Part shown: in pieces, positions 1 to 7,800 of the stretch
Layout: the number at the start of each line of letters is the position of its first letter
How positions within the stretch are numbered: the first letter of the stretch is position 1
Assembly: GCF_009733925.1 (NCBI RefSeq)
Contig: NZ_WOEI01000030.1
Span: 1-16,703 of the forward strand
From: Streptobacillus canis
Lineage (GTDB): Bacteria > Fusobacteriota > Fusobacteriia > Fusobacteriales > Leptotrichiaceae
Reading direction: 5' to 3'
DNA length: 16,703 bases
Made by a program: the position numbers and the translations under genes
Notes under the pieces: generated by a model
What the model saw: the letters and a program-made list of their open reading frames with translations, nothing else
Database searches by the model: none
What the model was told of the DNA's origin: nothing

Positions 1-220
1 TATTAGATGGTTCTATCTTTACATCTATATTATTACTTTTAACATATTTAAAGTTAGATACTAATTCATCTATTTTTGATACATCTAAGGACTTACCACT
101 TTTTAAATCACTATTTAAACTTACAGCCAAACTTTCTTCTTTTCCATTGTATATTATTTTATCTATTTCTGTGGCTTGTAAGATAAAAGGTATTAGGGTT
201 AATGTTATTAATTTTTTCAT
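1..220 (-). CDS. TpsB/FhaC-ShlB-type outer-membrane transporter, N-terminal fragment
   Basis: Only the first 73 codons are present; the gene continues beyond the left edge. It starts with ATG at 220-218, overlapping the stop of the upstream gene as ATGA (217-220), so translation is probably coupled. The product opens with a short signal peptide (MKKLITLTLIPFILQA, cleavage near residue 16). At about residues 40-73 it has a stretch (SGKSLDVSKIDELVSN, then a strand ending NIDVKIEPSN) that fits the beginning of the second POTRA domain of ShlB/FhaC transporters. There a helix after a 'G..L....I' motif is followed by a strand ending in P. Family role: TpsB proteins recognise the TPS domain of their TpsA partner in the periplasm and export it through a 16-strand barrel. 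The partner is clearly the 1663-aa protein upstream. Oddly, too few residues lie before this motif for a complete POTRA1 domain. The barrel is not visible, so the call rests on the N-terminus and on context. Confidence 0.68.
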   Translation of the reverse strand, partial: MKKLITLTLIPFILQATEIDKIIYNGKEESLAVSLNSDLKSGKSLDVSKIDELVSNFKYVKSNNIDVKIEPSN

Positions 221-1065
221 TCTCCAGTTTCCTTTTCTACATATACCTCAAGCTTATATGTCTTAGGATTATGATATTTCTTTATTCTTTCATATACCTC
301 TTTTTCTATTTCTTCCTTATTACTTAAATTACACTCTTTACACTTTAAAACTATATATAATCTTGGGAAATATGAAAATGTTTCTGCATATTCATCCCAA
401 TTCATTGTTTCAAATTGTCTCACTTCTTTGAAGTATTCTGAAGATATTTTAGAAAACTTTTTCTCATTCTCTTCTTCTTTTTCTTTAAATTCTTCCAATG
501 TCATAGAAACCTCTTTAAATACTAACTCTCCATCTTCTCTAAAGTATTGATAGAAACTTCCTTCTTTTTCTTTTGATGTATATAGTCGTTTTAAATAGCC
601 ATAATTCTCAATATAAAACTCTACATTTATTAGATATTTTTGACTATAATCATCTAAAATTTTTTCTATCTCCCTAAAATTATTACCTTTTTCTTTATTA
701 AAAATCAAATCACTAAAAGAATAAAAACCATATCCCTTTTCTAATAATTCTCTACGTGATAATCCATAACCAAAAGAAGTAACTGGAACAAGTAACTTTA
801 AATTTAAATTTAAACCTATATACTTACTTTTATTTTTTACAGGTGGATATAACCACATATATGTTATTTCATTTGGACCAGATCCTATCATATAAAAGGC
901 CTCTAAATCTATAGTTCTCCTTTTTATAGCTATTCCTCTTTCTCTTAAATCTTTTATCATTGCACCTTCTGAATTTATTCTTACACATGCTCCAACAAAA
1001 AATAAAAATATTACAATAAACACTGATAAACAACCAGTAAAAACTGATTTACATCCTCTTTCCAT
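217..1065 (-). CDS. Candidate lipoprotein between TpsA C-terminus and TpsB (unknown function)
   Basis: I do not recognise a family. The chosen start (ATG 1065-1063) gives 282 aa. It lies one base after the stop of the preceding frame (TAG-A-ATG) and 12 bases after AAAGGA (1078-1083). A longer form starting at 1092 has no ribosome site. The N-terminus has basic residues, a hydrophobic stretch (about 8-26) and a VGAC lipobox with Cys27, so an exported lipoprotein is likely; a single-pass membrane anchor is the alternative. The rest is charged and soluble, with a highly acidic/basic helix around residues 185-210 (EEFKEKEEENEKK) and a CKEC pair near residue 245. Its stop overlaps the tpsB start. 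The gene is thus embedded between the effector-like end of TpsA and TpsB, the place where Burkholderia-type bcpAIOB loci keep the immunity gene and the small bcpO gene. A protective or secretion-accessory role is inference from position only. Confidence 0.65.
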   Translation of the reverse strand: MERGCKSVFTGCLSVFIVIFLFFVGACVRINSEGAMIKDLRERGIAIKRRTIDLEAFYMIGSGPNEITYMWLYPPVKNKSKYIGLNLNLKLLVPVTSFGYGLSRRELLEKGYGFYSFSDLIFNKEKGNNFREIEKILDDYSQKYLINVEFYIENYGYLKRLYTSKEKEGSFYQYFREDGELVFKEVSMTLEEFKEKEEENEKKFSKISSEYFKEVRQFETMNWDEYAETFSYFPRLYIVLKCKECNLSNKEEIEKEVYERIKKYHNPKTYKLEVYVEKETGE

Positions 1066-1066
1066 T

Positions 1067-2839
1067 CTATTTATATATCCTTTCATATTCATGTTTTTTA
1101 ATTAATTGATTATTAAAATCATTATCAAAACTACCTGAATTATGTTTTCTAAATATACCCTGTTTCATTTCAAGTATATTAAGTAATTCATCTACTATCT
1201 TTTCTTTATTTTTTTTCTGTTCATCTTTTAAAAGCTCATCTATATTTTTTATAATAATTCCAGCTTTATAATTTTTATAACTAGCAGGATAACTCATTAT
1301 ATCTTCAAAAAATTCTATTGCTTCCTTTTTTAAATATTCGTTTTCAAATTTATTATACATCTTTTTATATATTTTTTTATTTTCTATCATTTGATTTGTA
1401 TTGTTTTCATAGATAATCTTCTCTTTATTTAATTCATCTATTTCTTTCTCTTCATTCTTAATAACAAAATACTTTAGGATATCAGGATACATATTTAAAG
1501 GAATCTTTTGATTTAATTCTGTATTTTTCTTTAAATTATCTATAATTGCATTTGGAACTCCTAAAATACCCCCTCCTTTAGGTAGTATAGTTACCACTCT
1601 AGAACCAACATTTCCTGTTTCTGTATTATTTGATGCTGGATCAAATATTATTGCTGAAACATTATCATAATCATTTGCAACTTTCATTGATATTGCACCT
1701 GCTAAAGAATGGGAACCAATAACAATTTTATTACCACTTTTTACAAATGGTTTAATTTGTTCTGAAGCATCTTTAGGTTGATTTAAAAATGGAATTTTAT
1801 TTCTATATGGTAATACAAATAAATTTACAGCCCAATCCATTTTTTGGTCACTCCCTCTAGCTATAAAATAATTTACAGTAGGGTCTATTTCAGGAGTTAA
1901 TACAACAGCTTGATACCCATTTTTTTTATCTTCAATTGAAGATACTTTTAGTTTTTTATCATTTATAATTATAGTATCTCCTAGAATTAATTTTTGATAT
2001 TTAGGTTCTATTTTCTCATTTTCAAATATTAGTTTTTTTAATGTACTTACATAAAAATTGTCTGGTTTCTCTCTCGGTTTCTTATTAATATTATCCCTAC
2101 CATCATCTAAATGCATATTATATATATAATCTTCAGATAACTGTCTAATTTCTTCCAATGTTAATACATATTCAAAAAAAGCAGCTGGTTTATATTTGGG
2201 ATTTTCCATTATTTTATTCAACTCTTCATCTAATTTAAAATCTTTTATCTTATTACCTTGACTTACTCCATCATAAAAAAGATCTAAAATTTTTTTACTT
2301 GCATCTTCTTTTTCTTTTTTTGATAATTTATTATATTTTTTTATAGTTTCTTCAAACATTTTTGATAAAAATTCTTTTTCAAATCTTTTTTTATCATCAT
2401 TTTTCTTTTCACTTTGCTTCATCTTTTTTTGTTGTAATTTTCTTCCAATATTATCGTTTTCCTCTTTAGTTCTAGAACTCTCTCCTGTATGTGCAAGAGT
2501 TATATGAGTATTTGTCTTATCACTAACAACCTCTGCATCACTTGGCATACTTGATACATCATCTTTTGGTAATTCTTCTATCTCTTCACTACCATTTATT
2601 ACATACTCTGAATATATATTACCTGGTGTTGCTCCTAATAATTTCCCTTCTTCTGTTTTTCTTCCCTCTTCATGTATTCCATATTCTCTTGCTAGTGCTT
2701 TCTTAAACTCTAACTCACTCATATCTCCAAATGTATATACATTTCCATGTTGATCTACTGCTACTCTTAACTCTTCCCCTTTTTCTTTTAATTCGTAGTA
2801 TCTTCTTTGAAATTTCAGAATATTTAGATATATTTTCAT
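1067..2839 (-). CDS. Displaced C-terminal part of TpsA with a lipase-like alpha/beta-hydrolase module
   Basis: This frame has an ATG at 2839 but no Shine-Dalgarno sequence and no signal peptide, and it overlaps the end of tpsA by 125 bases. From about residue 12 onward it reads as the natural continuation of TpsA (RRYYELKEKGEELRVAVDQ), so it is best seen as the C-terminus of a roughly 2200-aa exoprotein cut by a frameshift. Order of parts: residues 12-75, a link with an AVDQHGNVYTFGDM hairpin; 80-150, a polar linker; 150-245, charged helices; about 300-430, a hydrolase-like core; 460-590, a helical tail. Lipase-like signs are YFIARGS...DW (324-336), like the 'RGT..DW' strand of Lipase_3-type folds, then GSHSLAGA (375-382) on a predicted strand-elbow-helix with Ser378 as nucleophile, then IIFDPA (397-402). 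Both elbow glycines are replaced (S-x-S-x-A). The acid residue is unclear (Asp400?) and the only late histidines are 566 and 583. Predicted role: secreted lipid- or ester-hydrolysing effector, not proven. Confidence 0.62.
   Translation of the reverse strand: MKIYLNILKFQRRYYELKEKGEELRVAVDQHGNVYTFGDMSELEFKKALAREYGIHEEGRKTEEGKLLGATPGNIYSEYVINGSEEIEELPKDDVSSMPSDAEVVSDKTNTHITLAHTGESSRTKEENDNIGRKLQQKKMKQSEKKNDDKKRFEKEFLSKMFEETIKKYNKLSKKEKEDASKKILDLFYDGVSQGNKIKDFKLDEELNKIMENPKYKPAAFFEYVLTLEEIRQLSEDYIYNMHLDDGRDNINKKPREKPDNFYVSTLKKLIFENEKIEPKYQKLILGDTIIINDKKLKVSSIEDKKNGYQAVVLTPEIDPTVNYFIARGSDQKMDWAVNLFVLPYRNKIPFLNQPKDASEQIKPFVKSGNKIVIGSHSLAGAISMKVANDYDNVSAIIFDPASNNTETGNVGSRVVTILPKGGGILGVPNAIIDNLKKNTELNQKIPLNMYPDILKYFVIKNEEKEIDELNKEKIIYENNTNQMIENKKIYKKMYNKFENEYLKKEAIEFFEDIMSYPASYKNYKAGIIIKNIDELLKDEQKKNKEKIVDELLNILEMKQGIFRKHNSGSFDNDFNNQLIKKHEYERIYK
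1078..1083 (-). promoter_or_regulatory. Ribosome binding site deciding the lipoprotein start
   Basis: AAAGGA on the minus strand, 12 bases before ATG at 1065. It lies downstream of the alternative ATG at 1092 and so cannot serve it. It is inside the last codons of the preceding frame, implying translational coupling. Confidence 0.5.
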
Positions 2840-5800
2840 CTGTTAGCTTTTCATATACTTTTAAATCATTAAAGCCTATTTCTTTTGCAAGTAATTTCCT
2901 CTCTGTATTATCTTTAGCTGACTTTTCATTTATCTTATTAACTAAATATTCTCCATTTAAATGATAATTTGATAATTCTCTTAAACTTCTCTTTTCTTCA
3001 TATGCTATATCAGTTAATTCATCACTAACACTATTTCTATTATTATCTATCTTTGATTTTATTCCTTTAAATGTACTCTCTATATCTTTTGAAGCCATCT
3101 CTTGTTTGTGTTTAAATTCTTCAGGATTCATTATTGCATTTACAAGTCCTGTACTTAACTCTAAATCTCCTACTCTTCCACTTACTCCTGATGTCCCTAC
3201 TCTATAGCCAAAGTCTATATTATGATTATTTGCTTCTTCTTCTTTTACAGTTAGTTTTTCTACATTTAATTTAGATAAGTCTAAATCATTCTTATAGGCC
3301 TTCTCTTCTCTCTTATCTACAAACTCTCCTTCTACATTTCCACCTGTAGGTATACCTGATAAGTTTAATGATACATCAAAGCCTACTCCTACTTTATTTC
3401 TTGTCTTTTCATCTTTTACTTCTTCTATAGATAGATTTTTTATATCTCCTTCTATAACACTATTTTTTGTCTTTAATCCTTTTATACTTACATTTTCTAC
3501 ATTGTTATATACTTCTTTACTATCTATTAATTCATTTAATGTGTTTAATTTTTCTTCTTTTAAATCATAACTTCCCTTTACACCTATATTAATATTGGCT
3601 GGTGAAAACTTCATTTCTTTTGTATCAAGTGATGAACCTATCCCTAAACTTACTGATGCATCAATTACCTCTTCTTTATTTTCTGCCCTTAATACATCTT
3701 TCTTTACTTCCTTAACATTATTATATACTAACTTACTATCTTTTACTACTGTTGATGTAAAGTTTACTTTATCATTATTATTAAATAATATATTTCCACC
3801 ACTTAATGTATTCCCTTTTACCTCTTCTTTATGTGATAATATTGTCTTATTTGATATATCTAACGAGGCTCCTGCACTTACATTTACATAAGCTGATATA
3901 TCTTTTTCTAATTTAGTTGTTTCTTTATCTACTTTCTTTCCTATATTTTTTAAATCTTCTCTACTTGCTGCAACATATTTGGTTACTACATTGTTTTTTT
4001 CATCAACAAAACTCTTTTTAATCTTTACATTACTAGATAAATCATCAACAGCTCCTACATAACCATTAGCTAGGTTAGATATTGCTTTAGTTATTTCTCC
4101 ATCTAAAAGATTTTTTACACCTTTACCCATTTTAAATATATCTTTTGCTATTGGGGAACTTGCATTTACATTAATACCTAGACTAACTCCTGTTATATTT
4201 TCTGTCCTATCAGTTTCATCCTTTATAGCCCTAAAATTTACTTCTTTTGCATTTACTGTTAAATTATCATAACTAAGATTAGTATTTGTAACATCAAGTT
4301 CTTTTTCTATTATTGTATTTCCTTTTAATGATATATTACTACTCTCATGTATTTTAGATTTTGACTTAATATTTTGGTTTTCTATATTTAGATTTATTCC
4401 AGCTCCTATACCTGTTATACCTGCATTACCACTTAAGTTTAACCCACCACTATAGTTATTTTCATTTTCTCTATTATTTAAATCTTGTGTTCTAACATTT
4501 AAACTATTTATTTTTCCATTATTTAATTCTACATTAGAACTTAATACATCTAATTTATCAATACTTGCTTCTTCTTTTACTAATATATTACTTCTTTCAT
4601 TTCCTTCATAACTATTATCTTTTTTATTTACCTTATGAGAAAAAAGTGTTACATTTCCATCTACCCTTAGATTTTCTTTATCTTTTCTTCCTACTACATT
4701 ATCTACTAACTTAAATGTTTCTACTCTTTGTTTTATATCTGTTTTTAAAACTTGTGATTTAACATTTAAGTCTTTTGTTTCTAGTCTATCTGTTTCTACA
4801 TTAGAACCTTCTACATCTAAGCTCTTAGTTTTAATATCTTTTACTAATATATTTGAACTTACATTTTCTTGATAGTTAACATTTGTATTTTCTTTATGTG
4901 TTACATTTTTACTTTTTTTAATATATTCATTATTAACTATATCTGATTTAACAGTAATATTTTCTCCTGTTAGTTTATCTGCTATTACATTTGAAGCATT
5001 TATTGTAGTATTACTATTATTTAGATTTATTTCTTTTGCATTAATATTTGAACTATTACTTATTTCTTTTTTATCTAATAGATATTCTTTATTTGATACT
5101 GTTTTTAATTCCTTAGATTCTTTTGTTTTTTCACTTGTTATTAATAACTTATCTGAATCTATATTAAGCTTATTATCTACATTTAAATTAGAAGATACAA
5201 TATTAGTTTCTTTTGATTTAATAGATATATTTTTAGCATTAATAGTAGAATTATCTATTTTTTCTTCTTTTACTAATATATCAGTATAGTTATTTAATAT
5301 ATGTGATTTATTAGTTATTTTATCTCCAGTTATATTTACTTTTTCTGATAATATATCTATATTTTCTTTTACCTTTATATCTCCACTTAAATTAGTTTCT
5401 TTTGAATCTACTAATATATTATTTGCTTCTAAACTTGATTTCTTTAAATCTTCATATCTATTTATGAATTTTACTTCATCTACTACTAGATAGCTTTCTT
5501 TTTCTTCTACTATTGATTTAAGGGTTATATTATCTGATTTAATATTTAGGTTATCTAAGGCTTTTAGTTTAGCTCCTTCTACTAATATATTATTACTTAA
5601 TAGATTAATATTATCAAATAGAAGTTTTTGTTCTTTTATATTTAAGTTTTTAGCATTTATTGTAATATTTGACTTAGTAGGTTTAGATTCTAAATTATTA
5701 TGATTCATTTTAAAGTTATCTATTAAATATCTATTATTACTATTGTATTTAATATTATTTAAGAAATATGGATTATTTAAAAAGTTTGATAGTTTTACAT

Positions 5801-7706
5801 ATCTTGGATCATCTTCTAAATTGTATTCTATCTTCTTACCATTTATCTCTATTTCTTCTTTATTATTTATATATCTTTCATCTTCTTCTCTTAAAGTCTT
5901 TTTACTTTCATCTATGCTATATGATTTAAAGTTTACATTTTCTGCATCTATGTTAATATTTTCACCTTTAATATGAGATGGAAGTCCTTTAAGATTTACT
6001 TCTCTATCATTACCTAAATCTCTAATATATGTAGCATTATGTAATATATTACAATATACAAGACCTCCAGGACAACTAAAAGAACCATCAAATATCATTT
6101 TTTCATAACCATCTTGAATAGTTATTGTTTCATCACTAATACTAGATGCATTATTATATGTATTAGTCTTTATATTATTATCATTATTTGCTATTATATG
6201 TCCATCTTTATTATTTACTACATCTTTTGTAGTAATATTAATGTTATTACCACTAAGTACTGAAAAGCTTGTATCTGAGTTAGTATTTTCTACATATCCT
6301 TTTAGTAAGATATTTTCTTCACTTTCTCCTAAATAGTTATCAGAGTATTGTGAATACATTGCCTCTTTATTTTTATTCTTTATTTCTTCTATTCTTTCTT
6401 TACTTAATAGTTCACTTCCATTTAGGTTGTAAAATATTCCAGCTTTACCAGCTCTTTCCTTATTGTATTTTACATCTCCCCAATCTTTCCATACTCTCCA
6501 ATCAAATTCAGTAGGATCTATTACTACTACTTCATCATAGAAAGCTGACAAAGCATTTATCTTTGCTTCATCAGTTGAAGATAATATTCCAGCATTATAT
6601 GAAACATATGTTTCTTTTAGTTTTGTTTTCCACTCTTCTATATTTTCTATTATATTTCCATTTTTATCTTTGTATTTAATTATGGGGTTACCATAAGAAT
6701 TTACCTTACCTATATTATTAAGGTTTTTACTTTCTAAACTTAAGATATTATCTGCATGTATTATTGCTCCATTTAGATTTGATATATTTTCTTTTGCTTT
6801 TAATGATATATTATCACTTATTAATATATTTCCATCATTTAATATATTATTGGCTTCTATACTTATACTATTATTTGATATGATTTTATCTCTATTTGTA
6901 AAATCTTCTTCTACCTTTATATCTAAGTTATCTGTTCTTATACTTTCTATATTTGCTTGTCTCTTTGATTCTAAACTTAAATCCTTTGAAGTTATACTCT
7001 TAACTCCTATCCCTGATTTAGTTGCTACTATCTTTACTACATCTCCATATACTGACCCTATTATATCTGCACTTATTTCTGTTCCTTCTTCTCCTGCATA
7101 TGTTGTTACATTAAGCTTTTTTGCATATATATCTGAATCTGAAGTAAATTTATTAGCTACTATCTCTAGGTTTTCTTTAGTATTTAACTCTTTTAAACTT
7201 TTTATGTCTCCTGTTGGTTTTAAGTAATTTATTTTATTATCTTCATCTATATTTACTTTTCCTGTTGTTAAAGACATATTATGTATATTTAAAAAACTTG
7301 CACCATCTAGTGTTATTCCATTAGGATTTGAAAGTATTACATCTAATTTATCTTTACTTAATGCCTCAAGTATTCCTTTTAGTTTACTCTCTTCTGTTCC
7401 TGTTACATCTAGAAGTGCAAGTTTTGCTCTTGTTTCTTTTATATTATTATTTCCATTTATTAGTCCTGCTATATGACTCCTTGCTATATTTTTAGCATTA
7501 TTAATTACAGCACCTTTTTCACTTACATTAAAGTCTTTAAATGTTGAATGACTTACACCTTTAGGACTTGGAGTCGATATATTTATTATATCTATACCAT
7601 TATTACTCTTTTCTATATATACATTAGTATTACCATCTACTGTTATATTTGCATATGAAAAAAGAGAGATTGATATTGCTATAATCATACCAAAAAACTT
7701 CTTCAT
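2715..7706 (-). CDS. TpsA filamentous-haemagglutinin-like exoprotein (two-partner secretion)
   Basis: A 1663-residue protein with a signal peptide (1-19, cleavage after SYA) and a TPS/Haemagg_act domain (about 20-270). That domain contains the hallmark KGVSHSTFKDFNV block with GAVINN (49-70) and NPNGI (127-131), the signature read by the TpsB partner. Residues about 270-1500 are a long Asn/Lys/Ile/Ser-rich parallel beta-helix with imperfect repeats (NINAKN, SNILVKEE, LTVKE types). It has Gly-rich patches near 1090-1105 and 1270-1280, and one two-Cys loop (CPGGLVYC) near residue 545. Residues about 1530-1635 turn helical. The last 28 residues are out-of-frame sequence; the true C-terminus is in the overlapping frame downstream. 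ATG is preceded by AGGAAGG at 8 bases and by a sigma70 promoter. Role: surface or secreted adhesin stalk that would present its C-terminal module. Downstream come the lipoprotein and TpsB genes of the same operon. In a diderm this is a type Vb system. Confidence 0.9.
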   Translation of the reverse strand: MKKFFGMIIAISISLFSYANITVDGNTNVYIEKSNNGIDIINISTPSPKGVSHSTFKDFNVSEKGAVINNAKNIARSHIAGLINGNNNIKETRAKLALLDVTGTEESKLKGILEALSKDKLDVILSNPNGITLDGASFLNIHNMSLTTGKVNIDEDNKINYLKPTGDIKSLKELNTKENLEIVANKFTSDSDIYAKKLNVTTYAGEEGTEISADIIGSVYGDVVKIVATKSGIGVKSITSKDLSLESKRQANIESIRTDNLDIKVEEDFTNRDKIISNNSISIEANNILNDGNILISDNISLKAKENISNLNGAIIHADNILSLESKNLNNIGKVNSYGNPIIKYKDKNGNIIENIEEWKTKLKETYVSYNAGILSSTDEAKINALSAFYDEVVVIDPTEFDWRVWKDWGDVKYNKERAGKAGIFYNLNGSELLSKERIEEIKNKNKEAMYSQYSDNYLGESEENILLKGYVENTNSDTSFSVLSGNNINITTKDVVNNKDGHIIANNDNNIKTNTYNNASSISDETITIQDGYEKMIFDGSFSCPGGLVYCNILHNATYIRDLGNDREVNLKGLPSHIKGENINIDAENVNFKSYSIDESKKTLREEDERYINNKEEIEINGKKIEYNLEDDPRYVKLSNFLNNPYFLNNIKYNSNNRYLIDNFKMNHNNLESKPTKSNITINAKNLNIKEQKLLFDNINLLSNNILVEGAKLKALDNLNIKSDNITLKSIVEEKESYLVVDEVKFINRYEDLKKSSLEANNILVDSKETNLSGDIKVKENIDILSEKVNITGDKITNKSHILNNYTDILVKEEKIDNSTINAKNISIKSKETNIVSSNLNVDNKLNIDSDKLLITSEKTKESKELKTVSNKEYLLDKKEISNSSNINAKEINLNNSNTTINASNVIADKLTGENITVKSDIVNNEYIKKSKNVTHKENTNVNYQENVSSNILVKDIKTKSLDVEGSNVETDRLETKDLNVKSQVLKTDIKQRVETFKLVDNVVGRKDKENLRVDGNVTLFSHKVNKKDNSYEGNERSNILVKEEASIDKLDVLSSNVELNNGKINSLNVRTQDLNNRENENNYSGGLNLSGNAGITGIGAGINLNIENQNIKSKSKIHESSNISLKGNTIIEKELDVTNTNLSYDNLTVNAKEVNFRAIKDETDRTENITGVSLGINVNASSPIAKDIFKMGKGVKNLLDGEITKAISNLANGYVGAVDDLSSNVKIKKSFVDEKNNVVTKYVAASREDLKNIGKKVDKETTKLEKDISAYVNVSAGASLDISNKTILSHKEEVKGNTLSGGNILFNNNDKVNFTSTVVKDSKLVYNNVKEVKKDVLRAENKEEVIDASVSLGIGSSLDTKEMKFSPANINIGVKGSYDLKEEKLNTLNELIDSKEVYNNVENVSIKGLKTKNSVIEGDIKNLSIEEVKDEKTRNKVGVGFDVSLNLSGIPTGGNVEGEFVDKREEKAYKNDLDLSKLNVEKLTVKEEEANNHNIDFGYRVGTSGVSGRVGDLELSTGLVNAIMNPEEFKHKQEMASKDIESTFKGIKSKIDNNRNSVSDELTDIAYEEKRSLRELSNYHLNGEYLVNKINEKSAKDNTERKLLAKEIGFNDLKVYEKLTDENISKYSEISKKILRIKRKRGRVKSSSRSTWKCIYIWRYE
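2801..2810 (-). other. Frame change inside tpsA (apparent 1-base insertion or 2-base deletion)
   Basis: In the tpsA frame the sensible protein ends ...KYSEISKK (codons down to 2802). It is followed by 28 atypical residues rich in Arg, Trp and Cys before the stop at 2715. The other frame becomes sensible at RRYYELKEKG, from 2806 downward. Removing one A from the TCAAAGAAGA stretch would join the two frames as ...EISKRYYELKEKG. There is no long homopolymer exactly here; A4, A5 and G4 runs lie a few codons downstream. Confidence 0.7.
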
Positions 7707-7714
7707 AACTATTA

Positions 7715-7721
7715 CCTTCCT
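7715..7721 (-). promoter_or_regulatory. tpsA ribosome binding site
   Basis: AGGAAGG, 8 bases before the ATG at 7706. Confidence 0.75.
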
Positions 7722-7742
7722 TTTTATTTGATTTATTAATTG

Positions 7743-7771
7743 ATGTTATCATGTTTTTTTATATTTGTCAA
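7743..7771 (-). promoter_or_regulatory. tpsA operon promoter (sigma70 type)
   Basis: TTGACA (7766-7771), a 17-base spacer and TAACAT (7743-7748), 36 bases upstream of the tpsA start. The -35 box touches the T-tract of the terminator of the gene upstream. The first 16 bases (TTGACAAATATAAAAA) are identical to the promoter facing sppA at 12010-12025. Confidence 0.75.
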
Positions 7772-7800
7772 TAAAAAGCCTTAGATCATTCATCTAAGGC
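7771..7800 (-). terminator. Intrinsic terminator of the uraA-CDF operon, nested in the CDF 3' end
   Basis: Perfect 9-base stem GCCTTAGAT / ATCTAAGGC with a 5-base loop (7778-7800), followed on the minus strand by TTTTTAT. The left arm encodes the last residues of the transporter (A-L-D), and the stop codon TGA lies in the loop and arm junction. Confidence 0.85.

Noticed and set aside
2795..2815. Programmed ribosomal frameshift site
   Set aside because: No X-XXY-YYZ heptamer, no stop codon directly after the shift point and no obvious downstream hairpin. Kept only as one of several explanations of the split.
2731..7227. Several plus-strand open frames of 77-125 codons opposite tpsA
   Set aside because: They are antisense shadows of the long, low-complexity tpsA gene, with no ribosome sites and Ser/Leu/Phe-rich translations.
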